DNA of 64,000 nucleotides. Source: CAG-411 sp963643465 (GTDB taxonomy: Bacteria > Bacillota > Clostridia > Lachnospirales > Lachnospiraceae). Made by a program: the position numbers and the translations under genes. Numbering within the stretch: the stretch's first letter is position 1; each line of letters opens with the position of its first letter. The stretch is taken from positions 129,634 to 193,633 of the forward strand of contig CAVIJT010000005.1 in NCBI GenBank assembly GCA_963643465.1. The letters run 5' to 3'. The notes below the pieces were generated by a model, which was given only the letters and a program-made list of their open reading frames with translations, was not told the DNA's origin and ran no database searches. Shown here one piece after another: positions 16,494-25,653 of this stretch.

Positions 16494-17669
16494 ATGAAGC
16501 GAGTATTTTTAATTGTGTTGGATAGTGTAGGAATTGGGGAGATGCCGGATGCAGCAAAATATGGAGACGAGGGAAGTCATACCGTGTATGCAGCATCTCA
16601 TTGCAAAGAGTTTTATATGCCAAACATGCAAAAACTTGGTTTTTTTCAATTAGATGGTATGAAAGTAGATGGACAACATGAATGGGCAAAGGAGAAGGTG
16701 CCTATGGAGGGAGCGGTGTGTCGTCTTTCGGAGTTGTCCAAAGGAAAAGATACGACGACTGGACATTGGGAGATTGCAGGTGTTGTTTCAAAAGAGGCGA
16801 TGCCTACTTTTTCAGATGGCTTTCCAGAGGAACTGATACAGGCATTTTCAGAAAAAACAGGAAGAAAGGTTCTTTGTAATCGTCCGTATTCTGGAACGGA
16901 AGTGATTAAAGATTTTGGAAAAGAGCATATGGAGACAGGCGCATTGATTGTATATACGTCAGCCGATTCTGTATTCCAGATTGCGGCTCATGAAAGTGTG
17001 GTGCCGGTGGAGGAGCTTTACCGATACTGTCAGATTGCAAGAGAACTGTGTCAGGGAAAATACGGCGTGGGAAGAGTAATTGCCAGACCATTTGAGGGAG
17101 AATGGCCATTTACCAGAACGTCCCGCAGGCATGATTATTCGTTGGAACCACCTAAAGATACGATGCTTGACTGTATCAAGGAACAGGGAATGGATGTGTT
17201 GGCAGTTGGAAAAATCAACGATATTTTTGCGGGGAAAGGCATTACAGAGATGGTTCGTACAAAGGATAATGCAGAAGGAATTGATAAAACCATTGCATAC
17301 ATGAAACGGGATTTCCATGGACTGTGTTTTACGAATTTAGTAGATTTTGATATGAAATATGGACATCGAAATGATGTGGACGGATATGGAAAAGCATTGT
17401 CTTATTTTGATTCTCGTTTGCCTGAGCTGCTTGCCTTGTTACAGGAAGAAGATGTATTGATGATAACAGCCGATCATGGATGTGATCCAAGTACAGCTTC
17501 TACGGATCATTCCAGAGAATACATTCCATGGGTGATTACTGGAAAGCAGATTAAGGCTGGAAATCTTGGTACAAGAAATGGATTTGGGCATATTGCAGCG
17601 ACTATCTTGGATGCCCTTGGAGTAAGCGGTAATATTGAAGGTGGCAGTATTTGGAGTTTGCTACAGTAA
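16494..17669 (+). CDS. deoB: phosphopentomutase
   Basis: 391 aa, the usual DeoB length. Cytoplasmic alkaline-phosphatase-superfamily enzyme that interconverts (deoxy)ribose-1-phosphate and -5-phosphate using Mn2+. Metal-binding motifs are visible: D10 in VFLIVLDSVGIGEMPDA, the region with the phosphorylatable Thr (GKDTTTGHWEI), and the C-terminal DHGCDPSTASTDHSREYIP. The ATG at 16494 follows AAAGGAGTGAAGG. It works with the purine nucleoside phosphorylase encoded next to feed nucleoside sugars into the pentose phosphate pathway. Confidence 0.96.
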   Translation: MKRVFLIVLDSVGIGEMPDAAKYGDEGSHTVYAASHCKEFYMPNMQKLGFFQLDGMKVDGQHEWAKEKVPMEGAVCRLSELSKGKDTTTGHWEIAGVVSKEAMPTFSDGFPEELIQAFSEKTGRKVLCNRPYSGTEVIKDFGKEHMETGALIVYTSADSVFQIAAHESVVPVEELYRYCQIARELCQGKYGVGRVIARPFEGEWPFTRTSRRHDYSLEPPKDTMLDCIKEQGMDVLAVGKINDIFAGKGITEMVRTKDNAEGIDKTIAYMKRDFHGLCFTNLVDFDMKYGHRNDVDGYGKALSYFDSRLPELLALLQEEDVLMITADHGCDPSTASTDHSREYIPWVITGKQIKAGNLGTRNGFGHIAATILDALGVSGNIEGGSIWSLLQ

Positions 17670-17717
17670 AGAGAAAAAAGGAATAGATAAGAAGAGATTT
17701 TATAAGGAGGAATGAAT

Positions 17718-18431
17718 ATGGGAACACCACATAATGCAGCAGAAAAAGGTGAGATTGCAAAAACAGTTTTGATGCCGGGAGATCCTCTTCGTGCAAAATT
17801 TATTGCGGAGAATTATTTAGAAAATGCCACTTGTTTTAATACTGTTCGAAATATGTATGGATATACTGGAGAGTATAAAGGAAAGAAAATTTCTGTTATG
17901 GGACATGGAATGGGAATGCCATCTATTGGGATTTATTCTTATGAATTGTTTGACCAGTATGGTGTAGATCAGATTATTCGTATTGGTTCTGCAGGTGGAT
18001 TGGCAGATGATGTGGATTTGATGGATATTGTGATTGCTATGGGTGCGTCTACCAATTCCAATTACGCATCCCAGTATAAACTTCCGGGTACCATAGCACC
18101 TATTGCGAATTATGAATTGTTGCGAAAGGCTGTTGAGGTAGCAGAGGAACGGAATTGCAAGGTGCGAGTGGGAAATGTGTTATCTTCGGATACTTTTTAT
18201 ACGGACGATAAAGATGCCAATGACCTTTGGAAAAAGATGAATGTACTTGCTGTGGAGATGGAGGCGGCAGCACTCTATTGTAACGCTGCAAGATTAGGAA
18301 AGAAGGCATTGTGTATTTTAACAATTTCCGATCACTTGTATTCGGGAAAAGAATTGTCTGCTAAGGAGCGTCAGACTGGTTTTACACAAATGATGGAAAT
18401 TGCGTTGGAAACAGGCATTCATTTTTCTTAA
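17718..18431 (+). CDS. deoD: purine nucleoside phosphorylase, DeoD type
   Basis: 237 aa, family length. Hexameric phosphorylase that splits purine (deoxy)nucleosides to base plus sugar-1-phosphate. Conserved stretches include LMPGDPLRAKFIAE (phosphate site), GHGMGMPSIGIYSYELF, RIGSAGG, VEMEAAALY and LTISDHLYSG with the catalytic Asp. The ATG at 17718 was chosen because AAGGAGG lies 8 nt upstream; the ATG at 17712 is only 2 nt from it. It follows deoB by 48 nt, forming a salvage operon. Confidence 0.96.
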   Translation: MGTPHNAAEKGEIAKTVLMPGDPLRAKFIAENYLENATCFNTVRNMYGYTGEYKGKKISVMGHGMGMPSIGIYSYELFDQYGVDQIIRIGSAGGLADDVDLMDIVIAMGASTNSNYASQYKLPGTIAPIANYELLRKAVEVAEERNCKVRVGNVLSSDTFYTDDKDANDLWKKMNVLAVEMEAAALYCNAARLGKKALCILTISDHLYSGKELSAKERQTGFTQMMEIALETGIHFS

Positions 18432-18458
18432 TGAGGCTGGGAATTGGGGAGAAAAAGG

Positions 18459-18487
18459 TTGACTTTGCTTGCTTTTTTCAATAGAAT
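18459..18487 (+). promoter_or_regulatory. promoter of the Big_2/LRR protein gene
   Basis: TTGACT (18459-18464), 17-bp spacer, TAGAAT (18482-18487). The 5' leader of about 110 nt carries two related palindromes. Confidence 0.6.
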
Positions 18488-18546
18488 GTTACTATTCGTG
18501 TTGCAATAGTAGCGGGCAGCAACTATTCATGGGTTTGAACAGTTAC
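18488..18546. repeat. palindromic elements related to the one at 12286
   Basis: GCAACTATTCA (18519-18529) and TGAACAGTTAC (18536-18546) match the arms at 12286-12313 except for three substitutions in all (one left arm, one right arm, plus the loop). A more degenerate unit (GTTACTATTC/CAATAGTAGC) lies just upstream at 18488-18513. Both would be transcribed in the leader of the next gene. Confidence 0.55.
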
Positions 18547-18606
18547 GAAAGGTCTACATTGTAATGGAGAACCATAAAACAGGAATAGAAATAGGAGACG
18601 AAACGA

Positions 18607-20328
18607 ATGAAGGTAAGAACAACGATTGGAAAAGCAATCGCATGTGTGGCAGCTACCGCATTAGTAGCAACCAGTATGCCAACATGTGAAAGTCAGGCAG
18701 CAACCACAAAAAAACTCAGCAAAACCAGTATAACACTTACAGTTGGAAAGTCTACAACCATTAAGTGGAAAGGCAGTAAGAAAAAGGTAACATGGACTAG
18801 CAGTAATAAGAAAATTGCAAAAGTAAAGAAAACAGGAACAAGAACTGCAAGGATTACAGCAAAAAAAGTAGGAAGCTGTAAGATTAAAGCAATAGTAGGA
18901 AAGAAAAAATATATCTGCAAAGTAAAAGTAAAGAAAGCGACTGAGAAAAAGCCTGTTGCTACAAATACGGCTGTACAGGAAACAGCAATTCCTCAGGTAG
19001 CGACTACACCAGCTATTTCAGCAGAGCCAACAGTAGTACCAGCTACTACACCAGCTATTTCAGCAGAGGCAACGGTGGTACCAGTTAGTACACCAGCAGT
19101 AGTCGTAACGAGTGAGCCTATGGAAGCAACGGAAACACCAGATATGACAGCGGAAGTAACAGTAACTAAACAGCCAGAGCAGGAACCAACTGCCACAGAA
19201 GTGCCAGAGGTAACGGAAACACCGCAAATCACAGAAGAACCAACAGCCACACCAATGGTAACAGAGTCGGCAGAGCCAACAGAGACTCCAGTAGGTTTGC
19301 AACATACAGAGGGAAAAAAGGTAGAAGATGTGCGCATTTTGGGTGAAAATATTTTGGCACAAACCGCGTCTGGTGCTTCGGTACAGTGTGATTTAGATTC
19401 TGAACAGTATAAATGGTCCGAAGAAGGTCGTTTGCTTGCTATTAATTGGTCAGAAACTAACTTAACAGGAAGTGTTGATTTATCTGGATTGACAGAACTT
19501 TCCACAGTAAATTGTAAGAGCAATGGGTTGGCTGCACTTTCTGTGGAAGGCTGTGAGGCCCTTACTCAATTGGAGATTAGCAACAATCAATTGAAAGAGT
19601 TGGAACTAAAGAACTGTAAAAATCTAGAGACAATCGTAGCAAGTACCAATCAACTTTCTGCATTGGATTTTAGCGGACTTACTAAATTGAAACAAGTAAA
19701 TGTAGGGCAGAATAGTTTGAGAGAACTTTTGCTTTCTGGATGTGAGCAATTGGAAGAGTTGAAATGTATGAATCAGTCAGAGGGTTCTCATATGGAAACT
19801 TTGAATTTAAAAGATTGTGTAGCATTGAAAACATTAGAATGTAACAACGCATATATAAAGAATTTGGATATTTCAAGTTGTACAAAGTTAGAAAAAGTAA
19901 ACTGTTCCAACTGTGATTTAGAAAATATATTGAATGTATCTGGTTTTGAAAATCTTTTGGAATTAGATTGTTCAGAAAACAATATTAGTACGCTTATTGT
20001 TTCTGAATGTACAAATTTAACGAAATTGCGTTGTGCTTCTAACAGAATTAGTGGACATTTGAGTTTGACAACCAATCCAAACCTTACAGAATTATATTGT
20101 GATGAGAATCGGATATCTTCTTTGGATGTAACGGAAAATGTGAAATTAGAAGTTTTGATATGTTCTGGTAACAAGAATTTATCCCAGTTAGATGTAAGTA
20201 AAAATGTGGTATTGAAGGATTTAGAATGTGAAGATACTGCAATAGAACAATTGGATGTTACAAATTGTGATCCAGAAATTGATGTAACTGCGGACGATGA
20301 AGTAGATATTATTCGTGTGAAAGCATAA
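18607..20328 (+). CDS. secreted Big_2 and leucine-rich-repeat surface protein
   Basis: 573 aa. A signal peptide (IACVAATALVATSMPTCESQA) is followed by a bacterial Ig-like Big_2 domain (about 35-113, KKLSKTSITLTVGKSTTI...TWTSSNKKIAKV). A Thr/Pro/Glu/Val linker (about 114-235) with a duplicated 14-residue unit comes next, then about a dozen irregular internalin-like LRRs (for example LTQLEISNNQLKELELKNC and LTELYCDENRISSLDV) rich in Cys. Such proteins usually bind host or cell-surface ligands. No LPXTG motif or SLH domain is seen; anchoring may use the lysine-rich Big_2 module. Confidence 0.85.
   Translation: MKVRTTIGKAIACVAATALVATSMPTCESQAATTKKLSKTSITLTVGKSTTIKWKGSKKKVTWTSSNKKIAKVKKTGTRTARITAKKVGSCKIKAIVGKKKYICKVKVKKATEKKPVATNTAVQETAIPQVATTPAISAEPTVVPATTPAISAEATVVPVSTPAVVVTSEPMEATETPDMTAEVTVTKQPEQEPTATEVPEVTETPQITEEPTATPMVTESAEPTETPVGLQHTEGKKVEDVRILGENILAQTASGASVQCDLDSEQYKWSEEGRLLAINWSETNLTGSVDLSGLTELSTVNCKSNGLAALSVEGCEALTQLEISNNQLKELELKNCKNLETIVASTNQLSALDFSGLTKLKQVNVGQNSLRELLLSGCEQLEELKCMNQSEGSHMETLNLKDCVALKTLECNNAYIKNLDISSCTKLEKVNCSNCDLENILNVSGFENLLELDCSENNISTLIVSECTNLTKLRCASNRISGHLSLTTNPNLTELYCDENRISSLDVTENVKLEVLICSGNKNLSQLDVSKNVVLKDLECEDTAIEQLDVTNCDPEIDVTADDEVDIIRVKA
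19003..19086 (+). repeat. 42-bp tandem duplication in the linker of the LRR protein
   Basis: ACTACACCAGCTATTTCAGC starts at 19003 and again at 19045. The two 42-bp units encode TTPAISAEPTVVPA and TTPAISAEATVVPV, in frame, lengthening the stalk between the Big_2 and LRR domains. Confidence 0.85.
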
Positions 20329-20352
20329 GTGACACACATAAATAAAGAATAT

Positions 20353-20384
20353 AAAAAGCGGATAACTTAGGTTATCCGCTTTTT
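20353..20384. terminator. bidirectional terminator after the Big_2/LRR gene
   Basis: AAAAAGCGGATAAC pairs perfectly with GTTATCCGCTTTTT around TTAG, giving a U-tract on both strands. It also insulates the CRISPR locus. The following 20385-20485 contains only a GGCGAC/GTCGCC dyad (about 20434-20446). Confidence 0.9.
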
Positions 20385-20485
20385 ACATTCAAATGGAATA
20401 GGTAGGGTGACAATCCTACATCTCCTAACAATTGGGCGACGGTCGCCTGTTCCGTCCTCAGATTCCGTTTATAATATACTATCTA

Positions 20486-20603
20486 GAAAAAAAGTCTGCA
20501 ATTTGCAGACTAAAAAGCACACACTGTGCAACCAATAATTTGGCGTTTTCATAAAAATGTTATTTGAACTCGCAGTGTAAATTTGTAGGATAGTAAATTT
20601 ACA
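20486..20603 (-). ncRNA. tracrRNA of the type II-A CRISPR system
   Basis: About 117 nt on the minus strand. Its 5' part is complementary to the CRISPR repeat: a continuous run (20575-20598) pairs with repeat positions 11-34, then a 4-nt GAGU opposite the repeat's GA forms the bulge, then UCAAAU pairs with the repeat 5' GUUUGA. This is the same lower-stem/bulge/upper-stem plan as in S. pyogenes. Downstream are short hairpins CCAA/UUGG and GCAC/GUGC, then AGUCUGCA/UGCAGACU (20493-20511) with a U-tract, an intrinsic terminator. It directs RNase III processing of pre-crRNA and loading of Cas9. Ends are inferred from promoter and terminator. Confidence 0.9.
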
Positions 20604-20608
20604 CTTAT

Positions 20609-20637
20609 AGTATATAAAAATATGGTAAAAATGTCAA
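20609..20637 (-). promoter_or_regulatory. tracrRNA promoter
   Basis: On the minus strand: TTGACA (20637-20632), 17-bp spacer, TATACT (20614-20609). The start should fall near 20603, immediately before the anti-repeat. Confidence 0.85.
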
Positions 20638-20644
20638 TGGAAGT

Positions 20645-20673
20645 TTGAAAAAAGAAATGAAATATAGTAAAAT
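20645..20673 (+). promoter_or_regulatory. cas operon promoter
   Basis: TTGAAA (20645-20650), 17-bp spacer, TAAAAT (20668-20673), leader about 50 nt. Its -35 is only 7 bp from the -35 of the divergent tracrRNA promoter, so one bound protein could affect both. Confidence 0.6.
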
Positions 20674-20731
20674 ATAACAAAATAGTAAAGTTTTATCTGA
20701 TAACTTAAATTATATGTGGGGGATTTTGTAT

Positions 20732-23700
20732 ATGGGAGAAGGATATTATTTAGGGTTAGATGTGGGAACAAATTCGGTAGGAATGGCTGTGACGGATACA
20801 AATTATAATTTGTGTAAGTATAAGGGAGAGCCAATGTGGACATCCCATGTGTTTGATGGTGGAGAATTGAATGAAGAGAGAAGAAGACATCGGACAGCAA
20901 GAAGAAGATTGAATCGGCGTCAACAAAGAGTAAAATTGACACAGGAAATTTTTGCAAAAGAGATTTCAAAAGTGGATGAACGTTTTTTTATTCGGTTGCA
21001 GGAAAGTGCGTTATATCGGGAAGATACTAGCGAAAACGATACGTATACGATATTTGTAGATGAGGAGTATACGGATATCCAGTATTATAAAGATTATCCT
21101 ACCATACATCATCTGCTTTTTGAACTTATGAATAGCAAAGAAAAACATGATGTTAGATTGGTATATTTGGCAATTTCTTGGTTAATGGCGCATAGAGGGC
21201 ATTTTTTAAGTGAAGTATCTAAGAATAATATGGAACAGGTATTGGATTTTGACTTGGTATATGACCGTTTCATGGAAGAAGTTGGTGAGGACAAACCATG
21301 GGAAACCGATAAAGGTGAATTTCAGAAAGTTTTATTAGAAAAAAAGAAAATTACAGAAAAAGAAAAACTTTTTTATGAATTGCTATATGATGGAAAGAAA
21401 CCAAAAGATAAAGAGGAAGATGAAATTAGTAAAGTTGCGATTATAAAATTGCTATCTGGCGGTAAGGTTGATCTTGGCGCATTGTTTTTGAAAAAAGAAT
21501 ATGCGGAAAAAATTTCGATTTCGTTACATATGCCTCAGGAGGACTTTGAGGGAGTTTTAGCGTCGTTAGATGAAGAGGCAGACATCATTATCAGCATGAA
21601 AAATTTGTTTGATTGGGCAATGCTAAAAGATGTATTAGCAGGTAAGAAGTGTCTTTCAGAAGCAAAAATAGGAGTTTATGAGCAGCATAAACAAGATTTG
21701 AAGAATTTAAAATTGTTTGTAAAAAAATATCTGCCAGATCAATATAGAAAGATTTTCAAAGAGGCTGGAACGGATAACTATGTAGCATATTCCTATCAAT
21801 TATCTTCTGTGAAAGAAGTGGATCAATGTAAAAAGAAAGCAAGTAAAGAAGTTTTTTGTGATTATATTAAGAAAATTGTTAAGAATGTACAATGTGACAA
21901 GGAAGATGTGGAATTTTACGAGGATATGATGTTGCGTTTAGAACTGTATTCATTTATGCCTAAGCAGGTAGAAAGTGATAATCGAGTAATTCCATATCAG
22001 TTATATTATCAGGAATTAAAATTGATTTTGGACAATTGCGTGGAATATCTTCCGTTTTTGAAAGAAACAGATGCGGATGGGATTAGCGGAGTGGATAAAT
22101 TGCTATCTATTTTTGAATTTCGTGTGCCATATTACGTAGGACCATTGCGTGAGAATAGTTCTGAACATGCATGGATAGCTCGGAAGGCAAAAGGGAAAAT
22201 TTATCCATGGAATTTTGAGGATAAAGTAGATTTAGATGCGAGTGAGCAAGCATTTATCGATCGAATGACAAATACTTGTACATATTTGCCAGAAGAAAAA
22301 GTCATACCTAAATATTCTTTGCTCTATTGCAAATATATGGTTCTAAATGAAATTAATAATATAAAGATTAATGGACAACCTATTTCGGTGGAATGTAAAC
22401 AGGAAATTTTTGAATTGTTCAAGAGATATAAAAAAGTAACAAGGAAAAAAATTGAAGATTATTTAAAGAGTAACAATTATATGACAAAAGAGGATCAGGT
22501 AACAGGAATAGATATTACAATAAAGGCATCCTTAAAGTCATATCATGAATTTAAACGATTGTTGGAAAATCAGGCATTGACAGAGGGAGAAGTAGAACAG
22601 ATTATAGAAAGACTGACCTATTCAGATGATAAAAAAAGAGTGAAACGTTGGTTGACAGAGCATTTTTCAAAATTGTCTAAAGAAGATCAGGAGTACATTG
22701 TAAAATTGAAGTACAATGATTTTGGAAGATTATCAAAACAATTTTTGTCCGGCATACAGGCTGTAAATAAAAATACGGGAGAATTGCTGACTATTATGGA
22801 TGCTTTGTGGAATACCAATGACAATTTGATGCAGATACTGTCTCGTGGTTATACATTTATAGAAGTAATTGAGAAGATAGGAAAGGAATATTATCAGAAA
22901 TATCCAATGAATACGGAACGTTTGTTAAAGAAAATGTATGTATCGAATACTGTGAAACGTCAAATTTATCGAACATTGGATTTGGTAAAAGATGTACGGA
23001 AAGTAATGAAATCCGATCCTGATAAAATATTTGTTGAAATGGCAAGAGAGAAAGGTGAAAAAGGTGTGCGAACAAACTCTCGTCGTTCACAGATACAGGA
23101 ATTATATAAGAAATTTCCAAAAGAAGAAGTTAGAGAACTTTCCTTGCAATTAGAAGGGAAAAGTGACTATGAATTACAGAGTGAAACTTTGTTTTTGTAC
23201 TTTATGCAGCTTGGAAAGTGCATGTATTCCGATACGCCATTGGATATTGAAAAATTGAAGACAGATATTTATAATGTGGATCATATTTATCCACAAAGTA
23301 AAGTGAAGGACGATAGTTTAAGTAACAAGGTATTGGTACTTTCAGAAATTAATGGAGATAAAAGTGACGATTATCCTATAAAGAAAACTATTCAAGAAAA
23401 AATGACTTCAGTTTGGAAAATGCTTTTATCAAGAAAAATGATTTCAGAAGAAAAGTATAAGCGGTTAGTGCGTGTAACAAAATTTACAGCAGAGGAAAAA
23501 ACGAATTTTATTCAGCGGCAGTTGGTGGAAACGAGACAATCTACAAAGGCAATTACTGTTTTGTTAAAGAAGATGTTTCCGGAAACGGAAATTGTTTATG
23601 TGAAGGCTGGTTTGGTTTCAGAATATCGGCAGGAATTTGGTTTGGTGAAGTGTAGAAGTGTAAATGACTTGCACCATGCGAAAGATGCATATTTAAATAT

Positions 23701-24787
23701 TGTAGTGGGAAATGTGTACCATGCAAAATTTACAAGCAAGTTTTTCCAAATAGATCAGGAGTATTCAATAAAAACAAAAACAATTTTTAAATATCCAGTA
23801 AAGGATGGAGAAAAAATTGTATGGAATGGGGAGCAGTCTATTGCTCAAGTGAAGAAGGTATTGAGTAAAAATAATGTGCATTATACAAGATATGCTTTTA
23901 AGCGTAAAGGTGGGTTGTTTGATCAAAATCCTATAAAAAAAGATGCTGGATTGATACCTCGAAAGAAAGGGTTAGACACAGAAAAATACGGTGGTTATAA
24001 TAAGGCGACAGCGAGTTTCTTCTTGGTTGTAAAATATACAGAAGTCGTGAAAAAAGCAAAAGATGAGGTAATGATTGTCCCAATAGAGTTAATGGTGGAA
24101 AAATTGGTATTGGAGTCAGAAAATTATGCAAGAGATTATGTGAGAAGTGCCATAGCAGGTATCATAAACAAAAAAGAGCAGAACGTTACCAATATATTAT
24201 TTCCACTTGGGTTGCGTCCGTTAAAAATAAATACAGTCTTTTCTTTTGATGGATATCTAGCATGCCTTACAAAAAAAGGGTCAAGAGGTCGAACAATTGG
24301 ATGCGTTTCAATGATGCCACTAATATTGGATACAAAAAAAGAACAGTATATGAAATATTTAGAGAATTTTGCAAAGAAAAAAGCGAAAGATACCCAATAT
24401 TGTATTGTAGCTAAATATGATAAAATAACAAAAGAAGAAAATATGCAATATTATGAGTTCTTTACGCGTAAGCTGAGTGAAAATCCATATTGTAAAGCAT
24501 TTTATTCACAATATGAATGTATGAAAAATGGGAAAGAAAAGTTTTATGAACTTACAGTAGAGGATCAGGCGCAAGTTTTATTGGAAATTTTAAAGCTATT
24601 TAAAACGGGAAGAACATCTTTTTGTAATTTATTGAAAATTGGAGGTAGTCCAAATGCAGGAGCATATGAATATAGTTCTAAAATTTCTAATTGGAAGAAA
24701 ATTTATACGGATGTGAGAATTATAGACGTTGCACCTTCTGGTTTCTATGAAAAAGTGGTATCTGGAAATCTATTGGAGTTGCTATGA
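20732..24787 (+). CDS. cas9: CRISPR-associated endonuclease Cas9, type II-A
   Basis: 1351 aa. RNA-guided nuclease that cuts target DNA with RuvC and HNH domains. RuvC-I has D10 (YYLGLDVGTNSVG); the Arg-rich bridge helix is at about 49-72; RuvC-II has E769 (FVEMAREKGEKG); HNH has D850-H851 (VDHIYPQS) and N874; RuvC-III has H982 and D985 (LHHAKDAYLN). All match S. pyogenes D10, E762, D839-H840, N863, H983 and D986. The recognition lobe is about 73-725 and the PAM-interacting region about 1080-1351. The ATG at 20732 was chosen because GTGGGGGA lies 8 nt upstream and it puts Asp at 10; an in-frame ATG at 20714 overlaps that site. Its stop overlaps cas1 by 4 nt. PAM is unknown. Confidence 0.97.
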   Translation: MGEGYYLGLDVGTNSVGMAVTDTNYNLCKYKGEPMWTSHVFDGGELNEERRRHRTARRRLNRRQQRVKLTQEIFAKEISKVDERFFIRLQESALYREDTSENDTYTIFVDEEYTDIQYYKDYPTIHHLLFELMNSKEKHDVRLVYLAISWLMAHRGHFLSEVSKNNMEQVLDFDLVYDRFMEEVGEDKPWETDKGEFQKVLLEKKKITEKEKLFYELLYDGKKPKDKEEDEISKVAIIKLLSGGKVDLGALFLKKEYAEKISISLHMPQEDFEGVLASLDEEADIIISMKNLFDWAMLKDVLAGKKCLSEAKIGVYEQHKQDLKNLKLFVKKYLPDQYRKIFKEAGTDNYVAYSYQLSSVKEVDQCKKKASKEVFCDYIKKIVKNVQCDKEDVEFYEDMMLRLELYSFMPKQVESDNRVIPYQLYYQELKLILDNCVEYLPFLKETDADGISGVDKLLSIFEFRVPYYVGPLRENSSEHAWIARKAKGKIYPWNFEDKVDLDASEQAFIDRMTNTCTYLPEEKVIPKYSLLYCKYMVLNEINNIKINGQPISVECKQEIFELFKRYKKVTRKKIEDYLKSNNYMTKEDQVTGIDITIKASLKSYHEFKRLLENQALTEGEVEQIIERLTYSDDKKRVKRWLTEHFSKLSKEDQEYIVKLKYNDFGRLSKQFLSGIQAVNKNTGELLTIMDALWNTNDNLMQILSRGYTFIEVIEKIGKEYYQKYPMNTERLLKKMYVSNTVKRQIYRTLDLVKDVRKVMKSDPDKIFVEMAREKGEKGVRTNSRRSQIQELYKKFPKEEVRELSLQLEGKSDYELQSETLFLYFMQLGKCMYSDTPLDIEKLKTDIYNVDHIYPQSKVKDDSLSNKVLVLSEINGDKSDDYPIKKTIQEKMTSVWKMLLSRKMISEEKYKRLVRVTKFTAEEKTNFIQRQLVETRQSTKAITVLLKKMFPETEIVYVKAGLVSEYRQEFGLVKCRSVNDLHHAKDAYLNIVVGNVYHAKFTSKFFQIDQEYSIKTKTIFKYPVKDGEKIVWNGEQSIAQVKKVLSKNNVHYTRYAFKRKGGLFDQNPIKKDAGLIPRKKGLDTEKYGGYNKATASFFLVVKYTEVVKKAKDEVMIVPIELMVEKLVLESENYARDYVRSAIAGIINKKEQNVTNILFPLGLRPLKINTVFSFDGYLACLTKKGSRGRTIGCVSMMPLILDTKKEQYMKYLENFAKKKAKDTQYCIVAKYDKITKEENMQYYEFFTRKLSENPYCKAFYSQYECMKNGKEKFYELTVEDQAQVLLEILKLFKTGRTSFCNLLKIGGSPNAGAYEYSSKISNWKKIYTDVRIIDVAPSGFYEKVVSGNLLELL

Positions 24788-25653
24788 GTTTTCGGACAGT
24801 AATGATTAGTAGTCGATGCAAATTAGACCTTAGGATGAATTACTTAGAGGTGCGAAGTGATGAAACAAAAAAGATACTGTTGGATGATATTGATACTTTG
24901 ATTATTGAGAATCCGGCAGTATCTATTACGGGTTGCTTGTTATCGGCATTAATGGAGAAAAAAATAAAAGTAATATTTTGTGATAATAAGAGGAATCCAC
25001 AAGCGGAGATGATACCATATTATGGTAGTTATGATTGTTCCAGAAAAATAAAGACACAGATTGCTTGGGAGGAAAGAATCAAAGGTGAAGTGTGGACAAA
25101 AATTGTGGAGAAAAAAATTAGCAAGCAAGCTCAATTTTTGCAAGAACTTGGATATGTAAGAGAGAGCGAATTGTTGTTTTCTTATACGGAACAGTTGGAA
25201 TATCGTGATGAAACAAATCGGGAAGGTCATGCAGCTAAAGTATATTTTAACGCTTTGTTTGGAATGGATTTTACAAGAAATGATGACAATGCCACAAATG
25301 CTGCATTAAATTATGGTTATGCGTTGATTTTATCTGCGATTAATCGAGAAGTTGTAGCTTTGGGCTATAATACGGAACTTGGTTTGTTTCATGACAATAT
25401 ATACAATCCATTTAATTTAAGTTGCGATATTATGGAGCCATTAAGGATTTTGGTTGATCGTTTTGCGTATCAACAACGATTTAAAAAATTTGAGAAAGAG
25501 GAAAAACATAAAATGCTGGAGGTGCTTCAATCGGAAATTAAGATAGGAGGCACAAGACAGGTATTAACAAACGGAATACGTATTTACGTGCGAAGTGTAT
25601 TTGATGCGTTGTGTGAAAATGATGCCTCCATGCTGATGTTTTATGAAGTATGA
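24784..25653 (+). CDS. cas1: CRISPR-associated integrase Cas1, type II
   Basis: 289 aa, family length. With Cas2 it integrates new spacers at the leader end of the array. The metal-binding triad is present: E148 (NREGHAAKVYF), H203 (GLFHDNIYNP) and E218 (DIMEPLR), equivalent to E149/H205/E220 of S. pyogenes. An N-terminal beta domain and C-terminal helical domain are evident. The start overlaps the cas9 stop (ATGA), which implies translational coupling. Confidence 0.97.
   Translation: MSFRTVMISSRCKLDLRMNYLEVRSDETKKILLDDIDTLIIENPAVSITGCLLSALMEKKIKVIFCDNKRNPQAEMIPYYGSYDCSRKIKTQIAWEERIKGEVWTKIVEKKISKQAQFLQELGYVRESELLFSYTEQLEYRDETNREGHAAKVYFNALFGMDFTRNDDNATNAALNYGYALILSAINREVVALGYNTELGLFHDNIYNPFNLSCDIMEPLRILVDRFAYQQRFKKFEKEEKHKMLEVLQSEIKIGGTRQVLTNGIRIYVRSVFDALCENDASMLMFYEV

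Noticed and set aside
20408..20425. Second anti-repeat-like patch (ATCCTACAT) near the LRR gene terminator
   Set aside because: Only about 8 bases match the repeat, compatible with chance in an AT-rich genome; no promoter or terminator frames it.
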